Below are positions 45,913 to 54,282 of a stretch of 64,000 nt of DNA, one piece after another. The translations under genes were made by a program, and so were the position numbers. Origin of the DNA: an uncultured Pelagibacteraceae bacterium (GTDB lineage Bacteria; Pseudomonadota; Alphaproteobacteria; Pelagibacterales; Pelagibacteraceae); NCBI GenBank assembly GCA_902635515.1, contig CACPOD010000001.1, forward strand, positions 1 through 64,000. Reading direction: 5' to 3'. Numbering within the stretch: position 1 is the first letter of the stretch; each line of letters opens with the position of its first letter. The notes under the pieces were generated by a model. That model did no database searches. It was not told the DNA's origin and saw only the letters and a list, made by a program, of their open reading frames with translations.

Positions 45913-46995
45913 TTAACAACCTTTGAAAGATGCAGACATATTTCTAATTAAATTGAAATATAGATCTTTACCTGGGTCTAATGTTGCACCTAAAGGATCT
46001 AGAACACCAGTTTTAATCTTCATATCTTTTGCTACTGCATTAATAATATCAGGGTTGAATTGAGGTTCTGAGAATACACAAGCTACTTTATCATGTTCGA
46101 TAATTTCTCTAATTTCAGCAAGTTGTTCAGCTCCAGGCATTACATCTGTATTAACAGTAAATGCACCTAATACTTTAACGTTAAATCTTTTCTCAAAATA
46201 CTGATAAGCATCATGGAATACAATTGAAGCAACACTGCTACTTAAATCAGTCATTACATCAATTGTAAGTTTATCGATTTCTTGTAAAGCTTTAGCTAAA
46301 TTACTTTTATATTTAGCTTCATTTTTAGGATCATTTTCAATTAAATGTTCTGCCATTTCATTTAACATAGCTTTTGCATTAATTGGGTCCAACCAAATGT
46401 GTGGATCAAATTCACCATGCGCATGTCCATCATGATCGTCATGTCCGTGGTCGTCATGATCATCCTCTTTTTTACCATGATCGTCATGATCGTGGTCGTC
46501 ATGATCATCCTCTTTTTTACCATGATCGTCATGGTCATCTTTTTTTTTCTCATGATCGTCATGGTCGTGATCATCTTCCTTTTTACCGTGGTCATCATGT
46601 CCATGATCGTCATGATCATGTTCGTCAAAAATATTTCTTTCTCTAAATTTTAATACCTGTAATCCTTTAGTATCCATTAATTCAATTTTTTCTGCTTTCT
46701 TAGCAATTGAACTCAATGGTTTTTCTAAAAAACTCTCTAAATCTTCACCAACCCAGAATATTAGGTCTGCATTTTGAAGCATTTTTGCGTGCGAAGGTTT
46801 CATTGCAAATCCGTGTGGAGAAGCGTATCCATCAACTATTAAATCAGGTTTAGCAATACCATCCATTAAGTAACTAGCTAATGAATGAATTGGTTTAATA
46901 GAAGCAACTACTTTTATTTCGGCATTTGCTGGTGTAAAGAATGTTAGAATTGATAATATTGAGAATATAAGTGGTATTTTTTTAATATTTTTCAT
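45913..46995 (-). CDS. znuA: ZnuA, zinc-binding periplasmic protein with His/Asp-rich loop
   Basis: ZnuA captures zinc in the periplasm for ZnuBC. The 360-residue protein has a signal peptide (about 1-25, ending PANA), a first metal His in SPHGFAMKPSH, a His/Asp-rich low-complexity loop (residues 126-193, about 20 His), then FDPHIWLDPINA, a metal His in VFHDAYQYF, and the C-terminal FSEPQF segment and final Cys. The loop is a known feature of ZnuA and is coded by tandem repeats with a 45-bp period. It is divergent from znuC, with two Zur boxes between. Confidence 0.95.
   Translation of the reverse strand: MKNIKKIPLIFSILSILTFFTPANAEIKVVASIKPIHSLASYLMDGIAKPDLIVDGYASPHGFAMKPSHAKMLQNADLIFWVGEDLESFLEKPLSSIAKKAEKIELMDTKGLQVLKFRERNIFDEHDHDDHGHDDHGKKEDDHDHDDHEKKKDDHDDHGKKEDDHDDHDHDDHGKKEDDHDDHGHDDHDGHAHGEFDPHIWLDPINAKAMLNEMAEHLIENDPKNEAKYKSNLAKALQEIDKLTIDVMTDLSSSVASIVFHDAYQYFEKRFNVKVLGAFTVNTDVMPGAEQLAEIREIIEHDKVACVFSEPQFNPDIINAVAKDMKIKTGVLDPLGATLDPGKDLYFNLIRNMSASFKGC
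46417..46620 (-). repeat. Tandem repeats in znuA coding the His/Asp-rich loop
   Basis: This stretch of about 200 bp is built from variants of a short His-Asp codon unit. The 42-bp segment at 46447-46488 recurs at 46492-46533 with a 45-bp period, an in-frame step of 15 codons. Slippage here would change loop length without breaking the frame, so length variation between strains is likely. Confidence 0.85.
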
Positions 46996-47014
46996 AATAA
47001 GTAATTTAATTGGT

Positions 47015-47048
47015 TGTTATAATATAACGTTATGTAATAATATAACAT
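47015..47048. promoter_or_regulatory. Two Zur boxes between znuA and znuC
   Basis: The first site, TGTTATAATATAACG at 47015-47029, differs from the palindromic Zur core TGTTATAATATAACA at the last base only. The second, ATGTAATAATATAACAT at 47032-47048, is a palindrome with one mismatched pair. They lie in the 71-bp gap between the divergent znuA and znuC starts, so one regulator, probably the zur gene product encoded downstream of znuB, can control both. Confidence 0.88.
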
Positions 47049-47066
47049 TTATAAGTCAAGCAATAT

Positions 47067-47813
47067 ATGAGCTCAGAAAATAGTACATTAGTAAAATTAA
47101 ATAACGCTGGTTTTAAACAAAATGATAAATGGCTAGTGGAAGGTGTTTCATTAACTGTTGAAAAAGGAAAAATCGTTACCCTTATTGGACCTAATGGCTC
47201 TGGAAAAAGTACTACCGCAAAAATTGCACTGGGTATTTACAAAAACATAGAAGGAAGTGTTGAGAAATACACAAATAAAGTTGGATATGTTCCTCAAAAA
47301 ATATCTATTGATTGGACCTTACCTTTAAGAGTTTATGATTTTATGCTTCTAACTGAAAATATTAAAGATGAGGCAATTGATGAAGCACTTACATTAACAG
47401 GCGTTATCCATCTCAAGAATAAAAATTTAGGAAATTTATCAGGTGGTGAATTTCAAAGAGTTTTAATTGCAAGAGCTATTTCAAAAAAACCTGAATTATT
47501 AGTTCTTGATGAACCTGTTCAAGGAGTTGATTATACTGGTGAGATTGCTTTGTATGAATTAATAAAAAGAATTTCTGATACACTAAATTGTGGAATTCTA
47601 TTAATCTCTCATGATCTACATACAGTTATGACCGCAACTGATCATGTGGTGTGTTTGAATGGTCACGTATGTTGCTCTGGATCACCAATGGATGTTGCTA
47701 AAAACAATGAATATAAAACCTTATTTGGTGAACAAGCATCTCAAATTCTTTCTGTATATGAACATAAACATGATCACGTTCATTCAGACAAAGGTGAAAT
47801 AAAGAAAAATTAA
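47067..47813 (+). CDS. znuC: ZnuC, zinc ABC transporter ATPase
   Basis: The 248-residue ATPase has Walker A (GPNGSGKST), VGYVPQ, ABC signature (LSGGEFQR), Walker B (LLVLDEPVQGVD) and the H loop (LISHDLHTV). The C-terminus ends in a His-rich tail (YEHKHDHVHSDKG), a feature of ZnuC. It is 1 bp before znuB and divergent from znuA. Confidence 0.95.
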   Translation: MSSENSTLVKLNNAGFKQNDKWLVEGVSLTVEKGKIVTLIGPNGSGKSTTAKIALGIYKNIEGSVEKYTNKVGYVPQKISIDWTLPLRVYDFMLLTENIKDEAIDEALTLTGVIHLKNKNLGNLSGGEFQRVLIARAISKKPELLVLDEPVQGVDYTGEIALYELIKRISDTLNCGILLISHDLHTVMTATDHVVCLNGHVCCSGSPMDVAKNNEYKTLFGEQASQILSVYEHKHDHVHSDKGEIKKN

Positions 47814-47814
47814 T

Positions 47815-48618
47815 ATGTTTGATGATTTTTTTATAAGAGCACTAATTGCAGGCTTAGGTATAGCCCTAGTAACTGGGCCTCTTGGTTGTTTTGTTGTTTG
47901 GAGAAGATTATCTTACTTTGGTGATACATTAGCTCACTCAGCTCTACTAGGTGTTACTTTGGCTTACTCGTTTGAATTAAACATTGCTCTTTCAGTGTTT
48001 ATTATTTCATCTTTAATTGCTTTAATTTTAATTCAATTACAGAAGAAAACTAATTTACCTGGTGATGCTTTGCTTGGTCTATTAGCTCACTCTTCTTTAG
48101 CTGTCGGATTAGTAGTAATAGGTTTTTTAACCTTTATTCGTTTTGATATTATGGGACTTTTATTTGGTGATATATTAGCCGTAACAACTGATGATTTGAT
48201 AATTATTTGGACTGGAGGAGCTTTAATTTTATTAGTTCTTAAATTGATTTGGAAACCGTTGTTTGCATCTACAGTTAATTATGAATTAGCAGAAGCAGAA
48301 GGATTAAACCCTGATAGAGCAAAAGCTATTTTTACAATTCTTATGGCTGCTGTAATTGCTATATCAATTAAAATGGTAGGGTTATTACTAATTACAGGTA
48401 TGCTAATTATTCCAGCAGCTATGGCTAGAAATATCTCAGACAGTCCTCAAAAAATGGTAATATTTTCAATTATTGGTGGATTACTGTCCGTTGTATTAGG
48501 TTTATATTCTTCATTAGAATTTAATACATCTTCAGGACCATCAATAATAGCTGCCTCCTTAATATTATTCATACTGTCTTTATTTAAAATAAAACAATCG
48601 ATTAAATTGAAAAACTGA
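47815..48618 (+). CDS. znuB: ZnuB, zinc ABC transporter permease
   Basis: The 267-residue inner membrane permease has about seven to eight helices and the ABC-3 family motifs GPLGCFVVWRRLSYFGDTLAHSALLG (in part, residues 21-46) and GLLLITGMLIIPAAMARN. It forms the zinc channel with ZnuC. zur follows after 23 bp, giving znuC-znuB-zur. Confidence 0.95.
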   Translation: MFDDFFIRALIAGLGIALVTGPLGCFVVWRRLSYFGDTLAHSALLGVTLAYSFELNIALSVFIISSLIALILIQLQKKTNLPGDALLGLLAHSSLAVGLVVIGFLTFIRFDIMGLLFGDILAVTTDDLIIIWTGGALILLVLKLIWKPLFASTVNYELAEAEGLNPDRAKAIFTILMAAVIAISIKMVGLLLITGMLIIPAAMARNISDSPQKMVIFSIIGGLLSVVLGLYSSLEFNTSSGPSIIAASLILFILSLFKIKQSIKLKN

Positions 48619-48641
48619 TAACTAATTGATAAGAATTTAAA

Positions 48642-49040
48642 ATGCAAAAAGAACATAACCTTTCCAAAAATCAAAAAATTATTTTTGACCTAATTGATAA
48701 ATCTGGTGGACCAATGAAAGCTTATTCAATCCTTTTTAATGTTCAAAAAAAAGGAATTAAAGCGCCTTTACAAGTTTACAGGGCATTAGATAAATTAGTT
48801 GAAATAGGAAAAATTCATAAGATTGAAAGCAGAAATGCTTTTATAGCTTGTCAAAATTCAAGTTGTCAGGTTTCAAAAGCAACAGCTTTTTCAATTTGTG
48901 AAAGTTGCGAAAATGTATCTGAAATAAGTAATTCAAAACTTTCAAAATATTTATCTAATTTTTCAGATGACTCTGGAATGAAATATAGCAAGTATAATTT
49001 AGAATTTTTTGGTTTATGTAAAAAATGTAAATCAAAATAA
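48642..49040 (+). CDS. zur: Fur family regulator, probably Zur
   Basis: The 132-residue protein has the Fur winged helix (about 1-65, LIDKSGGPMKAYSIL, PLQVYRALDKLVEIGKIHKI). Two CxxC pairs (CESC near residue 86 and CKKC near 128) form the usual structural zinc site. The regulatory site is unusual: after FIAC the segment is CQNSSCQVSKATAFS, with extra Cys and no His where Zur proteins usually have one. Its place after znuCB and the Zur boxes makes zinc control the best call. It shares a one-base stop/start overlap with the next gene. Confidence 0.85.
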   Translation: MQKEHNLSKNQKIIFDLIDKSGGPMKAYSILFNVQKKGIKAPLQVYRALDKLVEIGKIHKIESRNAFIACQNSSCQVSKATAFSICESCENVSEISNSKLSKYLSNFSDDSGMKYSKYNLEFFGLCKKCKSK

Positions 49041-50038
49041 TGAGCACTGTATCTTTAACTTTAGACGAAATATTTGAACTAGCTAAAAAAACACTTTTGG
49101 CAAATGGTTGTGATGATGAAACAGCATCAATTTTATCTGACCTAATTAGAAATGCTGAAAGAGATGGTTCTGTATCACATGGTCTATTTAGATTACCAGC
49201 TTATGTGACTGGACTTAAAGGTGGAAAGATAAATGGTAAAGGGAAACCCGAAGTAAAAAAAATATCTCCATCAGTAATTAAAGTTGAAGGAAACAATTGT
49301 TTAGCTCCTGTTGTATTAAATAAAGGATTGCCTGAACTAGCAAAAGCTGCAAAAGAAAATGGTGTAGCTGTGTTAGCAATAAATAACTCACATCATATGG
49401 CTGCTATGTGGCCTGAAACAGAGAAATTAGCGGAAGATGGTTTGGTTGCATTTGCATGTACATCTTACAAGCCGGCAGTTGCACCTGCTGGTGCAATAAA
49501 ACCTTTATTTGGAACAAACCCAATTTCATTTGCTTGGCCACGTCCAGGTAAAACACCAGTTGTTTATGATATGGCAACAGCTTCAATGGCAATGGGAGAA
49601 GTTCAAGTTGCTAAAAGAGAAGGGCACAAAGTTCCACTTGGCACTGGTTTAACTAAAGATGGTAAAGAAACAACTGATCCAGGGGAAATTGCTGATGGTG
49701 GAGTTTTATTACCCTTTGGTGGTTACAAGGGATCTGCAATTGCAATGATGGTAGAATTAATGGCAGGCGCATTAGTTGGAGATAATTTTAGTTTTGAAAC
49801 TGCTGCCAAAGATAATAATGATGGTGGTCCTCCAAGTGGCGGTGAATTCATACTAGCCATTAACCCAGATAAAACTTCAGGTACTAATTGGCAAAAACAT
49901 GCTGAGGAATTTTTTGAAAAAATGAAATCAATGGGTGAAGTGAGATTACCTGGAGAAAGACGTCACAAGAATAGAATGGATACTGGTCCAAGAAATATTA
50001 ACGAAGAATTAGTAAATAAAATTAAATCTCTAAGCTAA
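49040..50038 (+). CDS. LDH2/MDHG family reductase, DpkA-like (delta1-pyrroline-2-carboxylate reductase)
   Basis: The 332-residue protein belongs to the malate/L-lactate dehydrogenase type 2 family, NAD(P)H-dependent reductases without a Rossmann fold. Visible motifs are SHGLFRLPAYV, INNSHHMAAMWPE, FGTNPISFAWPRPG, VYDMATASMAMGEVQ, TDPGEIADGGVLLPFGG and YKGSAIAMMVELMAG. The pattern is closest, from memory, to the DpkA subgroup that reduces cyclic imino acids to proline or pipecolate, as in hydroxyproline or D-lysine catabolism. Sulfolactate, ureidoglycolate or malate dehydrogenases are alternatives. It sits after zur and convergent with xthA (9-bp overlap), with no catabolic neighbours. Confidence 0.75.
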   Translation: MSTVSLTLDEIFELAKKTLLANGCDDETASILSDLIRNAERDGSVSHGLFRLPAYVTGLKGGKINGKGKPEVKKISPSVIKVEGNNCLAPVVLNKGLPELAKAAKENGVAVLAINNSHHMAAMWPETEKLAEDGLVAFACTSYKPAVAPAGAIKPLFGTNPISFAWPRPGKTPVVYDMATASMAMGEVQVAKREGHKVPLGTGLTKDGKETTDPGEIADGGVLLPFGGYKGSAIAMMVELMAGALVGDNFSFETAAKDNNDGGPPSGGEFILAINPDKTSGTNWQKHAEEFFEKMKSMGEVRLPGERRHKNRMDTGPRNINEELVNKIKSLS

Positions 50039-50806
50039 ATTAATCTCGATTGGTGTGTGATCAGAAGGCTTTTCTCTTCCACGTGGATCTTTATTAATAT
50101 TAATTTCTTTAATTTGATCAATTATAGAATTTGAAACTAAAAAATGATCAATCCTCATACCGTTATTTTTTTGCCATGCACCTCTCATATAATCCCAAAA
50201 TGTATATCCTTCTTTATCTTCATAAAAATGTCTATAGACATCATTAAAACCAAGATTAATCATTTCTCTAAATTTTTTTCTTATTTCAAGTCTGTATAAA
50301 GCATCGTCTTCGAAACTTTTAACATTATAAACATCTTCTGCTGAAGGGATAATATTGAAATCACCAGCTAAAATAATATTTGAATTTTTTTTTGATAAAG
50401 TTTTTAATTGCTTTATTAATTGATTAAGCCAATCTTTTTTATAATCGTATTTTTCAGTATCTACAGGATTACCATTAGGGGTGTAAATATTTATTAATTG
50501 TATATTTTTTTTCTTATGTTCAAATTCAGCTGAAATTATTCTTGATTGTTTTAACTTATCCTTAATTAAATCTGTTTTGACATTTTTTAATTTATTTTTT
50601 GAGATGATCGCTACACCATTGTAACTTTTTTGACCAAATACATGACTTTCATAGTCCATTGATGAAAAATCATCATATGGAAAATTAACATCTTCAGTTT
50701 TGATTTCCTGCATCATTAAAATATCAGGTTTATATTTTAATAAATAGCTTTTGATATTTTCAATTCTTGCTCTTACAGAGTTTACATTCCAGGATGAAAT
50801 GAGCAT
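50030..50806 (-). CDS. xthA: XthA, exodeoxyribonuclease III (AP endonuclease)
   Basis: XthA cuts DNA at abasic sites and trims 3' ends in base excision repair. The protein has the EEP nuclease motifs SSWNVNSVRARI, MMQEIKTED, NIYTPNG, LAGDFNIIP, and the C-terminal RIDHFLVS and SDHTPIEI. The ATG at 50806 is chosen because it gives the family N-terminus MLISSWNVNS and overlaps the erpA stop by one base; an upstream in-frame ATG would add ten hydrophobic residues. It is 258 residues long. Confidence 0.95.
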   Translation of the reverse strand: MLISSWNVNSVRARIENIKSYLLKYKPDILMMQEIKTEDVNFPYDDFSSMDYESHVFGQKSYNGVAIISKNKLKNVKTDLIKDKLKQSRIISAEFEHKKKNIQLINIYTPNGNPVDTEKYDYKKDWLNQLIKQLKTLSKKNSNIILAGDFNIIPSAEDVYNVKSFEDDALYRLEIRKKFREMINLGFNDVYRHFYEDKEGYTFWDYMRGAWQKNNGMRIDHFLVSNSIIDQIKEININKDPRGREKPSDHTPIEINLA

Positions 50807-51123
50807 TAAAGCGAGAAAGAAACTCCACAACCACATGAAGATTTGGTTTGTGGATTAGAAATTTTGAATTGTTCACCTATAAGCTCAGACACATAATCAA
50901 CCTCAGATCCTTTAAGCAAATCAGCTGAAGTTTTATCAATTAAAATATTTTGATAATTTAAATCATCATCTTGTTTTGATTTATCAAATGTAAATTCATA
51001 TTGAAAACCAGAACATCCTCCACCTTTGATAGCGATTCTGAAGAATGATCCTTTGTCTTTTTTTGATAACAAATTATCTATTTGTTTTAACGCTTTATCC
51101 GTAAATTTAATTTCTTTAATCAT
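50806..51123 (-). CDS. erpA: ErpA/IscA type A iron-sulfur carrier
   Basis: The 105-residue protein carries nascent iron-sulfur clusters to target enzymes. The three cluster cysteines are C37 (GGGCSGFQYEF), C97 and C99 (SSCGCGVSFSL). In alphaproteobacteria the erpA-xthA pair next to dgt and argS is common, which supports ErpA over IscA. It is divergent from dgt across 50 bp. LipA and IlvD in this window are possible clients. Confidence 0.93.
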   Translation of the reverse strand: MIKEIKFTDKALKQIDNLLSKKDKGSFFRIAIKGGGCSGFQYEFTFDKSKQDDDLNYQNILIDKTSADLLKGSEVDYVSELIGEQFKISNPQTKSSCGCGVSFSL

Positions 51124-51173
51124 GTCTGAACACTGATATTACTAATATAATACTTAATTATTTAAATTAAAGG

Positions 51174-52292
51174 ATGAAAAAAGACACTTTGTTAGGCGTA
51201 TTTAAAAGTAAAGGCAGACTTAATAAAGAAGCTAATTCAAAATATAGATCTCCTTTTCAACGTGACAGAGATCGGATAATTCACAGCGCATCATTTAGAA
51301 GATTAAAGCATAAAACCCAAGTATTTGTTAATACAGAAGGGGATCATTTTAGAACTAGGATTACTCATTCAATTGAGGTTGCTCAAATAGCAAGATCAAT
51401 TGCAAAATATCTAAAATTAAATGAAGATTTAGCAGAAACCTTAAGTCTTGCTCATGATTTAGGTCATACTCCATTTGGCCATGCAGGAGAGGATGCTTTA
51501 GATGAATGTATGCAAAATTATGGAGGTTTCGATCACAATCTTCAGACACTAAGAATAGTAATGTTTTTAGAGAATAAATATTTTAAATTTGCTGGATTAA
51601 ATTTAACTCTTGAAACTTTAGAAGGACTTTTAAAACATAACGGACCGGTAGATGATCTAAGTATGATCAATAAACTAATTGGTTTAAAAGTTTTCAAAAA
51701 TAAAATTAACTTTAATACCTATCCATCATTAGAAGCTCAAATATCAGCTATATCAGATGATATTGCCTATAATAATCATGATATTCAGGATGGAATTAAA
51801 GCAAACCTATTTAAACTCGAGGAATTAGTTGAATTAGATTTTTTCAAAAATATTTATAAAAAATATAAAAATAAAATTAATAAAAAAAATTATAAAATTG
51901 CTATTTATCAAATCATCAGAGATTCAATAGATATTATGATTAGAGATTTACTAAGTAATACTGAAAAAAATATTAAAAAATTTAAAATTAAGTCATTAAA
52001 AGATGTATCAAAATCAGATCAATTAATAGTTAATTTTTCAGATAAAATAGAAAATTCAGAACGAGAAATCCGATCATTTTTAAGACATAGAATGTATGAC
52101 AATAAATCAGTGCTTAATAAGAATCAAAGAGGTAAAATGATAATTAAGAAATTATTTAAAATAATTAAATCAAATCCTAGAAAATTTCTTACCAAAGAGC
52201 AATTGACTAAAGACAAATATAGAGCTATTTCAGATTTTATATCTGGTATGACGGATAGATACGCAATTAACCTTTATAATGATAATAAATGA
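51174..52292 (+). CDS. dgt: Dgt, dGTP triphosphohydrolase-like protein
   Basis: This HD-domain enzyme cleaves dNTPs to nucleosides and triphosphate. The metal residues are visible as H65 (THSIEVAQIAR), H94 and D95 (SLAHDLGHTPFGHAGE) and a later Asp in ISDDIAYNNHD. The N-terminal segment YRSPFQRDRDRIIHSASFRRLKHKTQVF (in part, residues 24-51) is the family signature. At 372 residues it is the short alphaproteobacterial form, whose specificity may be broad. It overlaps argS by 4 bp. Confidence 0.93.
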   Translation: MKKDTLLGVFKSKGRLNKEANSKYRSPFQRDRDRIIHSASFRRLKHKTQVFVNTEGDHFRTRITHSIEVAQIARSIAKYLKLNEDLAETLSLAHDLGHTPFGHAGEDALDECMQNYGGFDHNLQTLRIVMFLENKYFKFAGLNLTLETLEGLLKHNGPVDDLSMINKLIGLKVFKNKINFNTYPSLEAQISAISDDIAYNNHDIQDGIKANLFKLEELVELDFFKNIYKKYKNKINKKNYKIAIYQIIRDSIDIMIRDLLSNTEKNIKKFKIKSLKDVSKSDQLIVNFSDKIENSEREIRSFLRHRMYDNKSVLNKNQRGKMIIKKLFKIIKSNPRKFLTKEQLTKDKYRAISDFISGMTDRYAINLYNDNK

Positions 52293-54022
52293 ATATTTTT
52301 GAATTGTATTTAGATAAAATAAAATTAATTATTGTTGAGCTTAGTAAAAAAAATCAACTTATCATTCCAGAAAGTTTCAATGGTATTAATGCTGAAATAC
52401 CACCGCCAAAATTTGATTGTGATATTTCGACTAATGTTGCAATGGTTTTATCGAAACTAAATAAAACCTCCCCAATAGAGTTGGCAGAAAAACTTGCACC
52501 TGAAATAAAAAATAGTGATGATCAAATAGAAAATATATCTGTTGCTAAACCTGGTTTCATAAATATTAAATTTAAGCCATCTTTTTGGTCAAACTTTATT
52601 AAAGAAATAATTGATAACGCTGAAAAATTTGGAATTAATGAAAAAGAAAAAAAAAATAATTATTTAGTTGAATTTGTATCAGCTAATCCTACAGGACCCT
52701 TGCATGTTGGTCACTGTAGAGGAGCTATTCTAGGCGATGTCATATCAAATGTATTAATATTTAATAAACACAAGGTTACAAAGGAGTATTATGTAAATGA
52801 TTATGGTAACCAGATTATAAATTTTACAAAATCCGTATATTTTAGAATTAGGGAATTAAAATTTAACGAAACATTCCCTCAAGATAATCCTGATTTGTAT
52901 CCAGGAGATTACCTTGTTGATTTTGCAAAAAATATAGTTTCGGATAATTCAGATCTAAATTTTGATGATTATGAGCAAATAAGCGGTAAGTTAACAGCTT
53001 TATCTATAGAACAGGCGCTACTTTTAATTAAAAAGAACCTTAAGAGTTTAGGAATTAATCATGATAATTTTGTTAGTGAAAAAAGTATTGTTTTAAATAA
53101 CGAAGTAGAGAGTGTAATAAAATTTTTAGAAAAGAATAAATTTGTATACAAAGGAAAAATTAAAGCTCCAGTTGGAGAAGATGATAAAAACTGGGTAGAA
53201 AGAGAACAGTTACTTTTTAAATCTACTGATTTTGGCGACGATAAAGATAGAGCATTACAAAAATCAGATGGAACATGGACTTATTTTGCAAGTGATGTTG
53301 CTTATCATAAAAATAAAGTAGATCGTAAATTTGATTATTTAATAAATATTCTTGGCGCAGATCATGCTGGTTACATCAAAAGAATTTCATCTTCAGTTGA
53401 AGCTTTATCAGGAAAAAAAGATAAATTGATTTGTAAAATTAGTCAGCTTGTAAAATTAATTAAAGATAACAAACCATTTAAGATGTCTAAAAGAAAAGGT
53501 GACTACATTACGGTTGATGATTTAATTGAAGAAGTTGGAAAAGATGCAACTAGGTTTATTATGCTCAACAGAAGTAGTGATGTAGAATTAGATTTTGATT
53601 TTGACGCTGTAAAAGAAAAATCAAAAGATAATCCGTTATATTACGTTCAATATTGTTATGCCAGAATTTCATCTGTCTTTAGACATATTAATAAAGATTT
53701 AAATTCAAACATTGAATTAGATGATTTTAGTTTTGAATACTCAAATGATGAAATCAAAATTTTAAAAAAGATTTCAGAGTGGCCAAAATGTATTGATGCA
53801 GCCAGTTCAAAATTAGAACCACATAGAATACCTGTTTATTTATATGATCTTGCCTCAGAATTTCACTCGTATTGGAATCTTGGCAAACAAAACCCAGAAA
53901 AAAGATTTATTAATGATCAAAAAATAGTTTCACTAGATAAATTAATTTTTTTAAAAGCAATATCTAACGTAGTAAAATCAGGGATGGATATAGTTGGTGT
54001 AGATGCGCCAGATAAAATGTAA
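52289..54022 (+). CDS. argS: ArgS, arginyl-tRNA synthetase
   Basis: The 577-residue class I synthetase has the N-terminal additional domain, the HIGH motif (SANPTGPLHVGHCRGA), YYVNDYGNQI, the catalytic-domain segment YFASDVAYHKNK with LGADHAGYIKR, the KMSKS-equivalent KMSKRKGDYITVDDL, and the helical anticodon domain with YVQYCYARISSV. It charges tRNA-Arg such as the TCT species in this window. Stop and start overlap with the next small gene by one base. Confidence 0.96.
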   Translation: MNIFELYLDKIKLIIVELSKKNQLIIPESFNGINAEIPPPKFDCDISTNVAMVLSKLNKTSPIELAEKLAPEIKNSDDQIENISVAKPGFINIKFKPSFWSNFIKEIIDNAEKFGINEKEKKNNYLVEFVSANPTGPLHVGHCRGAILGDVISNVLIFNKHKVTKEYYVNDYGNQIINFTKSVYFRIRELKFNETFPQDNPDLYPGDYLVDFAKNIVSDNSDLNFDDYEQISGKLTALSIEQALLLIKKNLKSLGINHDNFVSEKSIVLNNEVESVIKFLEKNKFVYKGKIKAPVGEDDKNWVEREQLLFKSTDFGDDKDRALQKSDGTWTYFASDVAYHKNKVDRKFDYLINILGADHAGYIKRISSSVEALSGKKDKLICKISQLVKLIKDNKPFKMSKRKGDYITVDDLIEEVGKDATRFIMLNRSSDVELDFDFDAVKEKSKDNPLYYVQYCYARISSVFRHINKDLNSNIELDDFSFEYSNDEIKILKKISEWPKCIDAASSKLEPHRIPVYLYDLASEFHSYWNLGKQNPEKRFINDQKIVSLDKLIFLKAISNVVKSGMDIVGVDAPDKM

Positions 54023-54282
54023 TGCTAAAAGAAATTAAGTATTTAATCTTCATAGTTGTAATTGTCTTATTTATTTTTTTGACTGGTAGATATTACTTTT
54101 CAGATGAAAATAAGAAGAAATCATACAGATCTTATAAAAATAACGATGAAAAGATTAAATTATATTCAAAAAATTTACCTGTTTTGGAAAACAATACACA
54201 AAATGTAATAGAGTACGTTAAGCAAACAAATAAAAAAAAGAAAAAAAAGTTTAATTTTTGGAAACTTTTAGAGAATGATTAA
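54022..54282 (+). CDS. Small membrane-anchored protein in the SPOR-gene position
   Basis: I do not recognise a family in this 86-residue protein. It has one membrane helix (about residues 7-26, LIFIVVIVLFIFLTG), then a highly charged tail with the run KKKKKK near residues 71-77 and the end FNFWKLLEND. In many alphaproteobacteria the gene between argS and nagZ codes for a longer membrane protein with a C-terminal SPOR (septal peptidoglycan) domain. This copy seems to keep the anchor and lack SPOR. Start and stop overlap its neighbours (1 bp and 8 bp), so it is translated with them. Confidence 0.7.
   Translation: MLKEIKYLIFIVVIVLFIFLTGRYYFSDENKKKSYRSYKNNDEKIKLYSKNLPVLENNTQNVIEYVKQTNKKKKKKFNFWKLLEND

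Noticed and set aside
46417-46620. Regular repeats that could suggest a CRISPR array
   Set aside because: The repeats are in-frame codon repeats within znuA with no unique spacers of constant length and no cas genes nearby.
46362-46653. Three open frames with Met/Thr-rich or His/Arg-rich repeats, on both strands
   Set aside because: They are other-frame readings of the znuA His/Asp repeat. Their odd composition follows from the repeat itself, and none has a separate ribosome site or family match.
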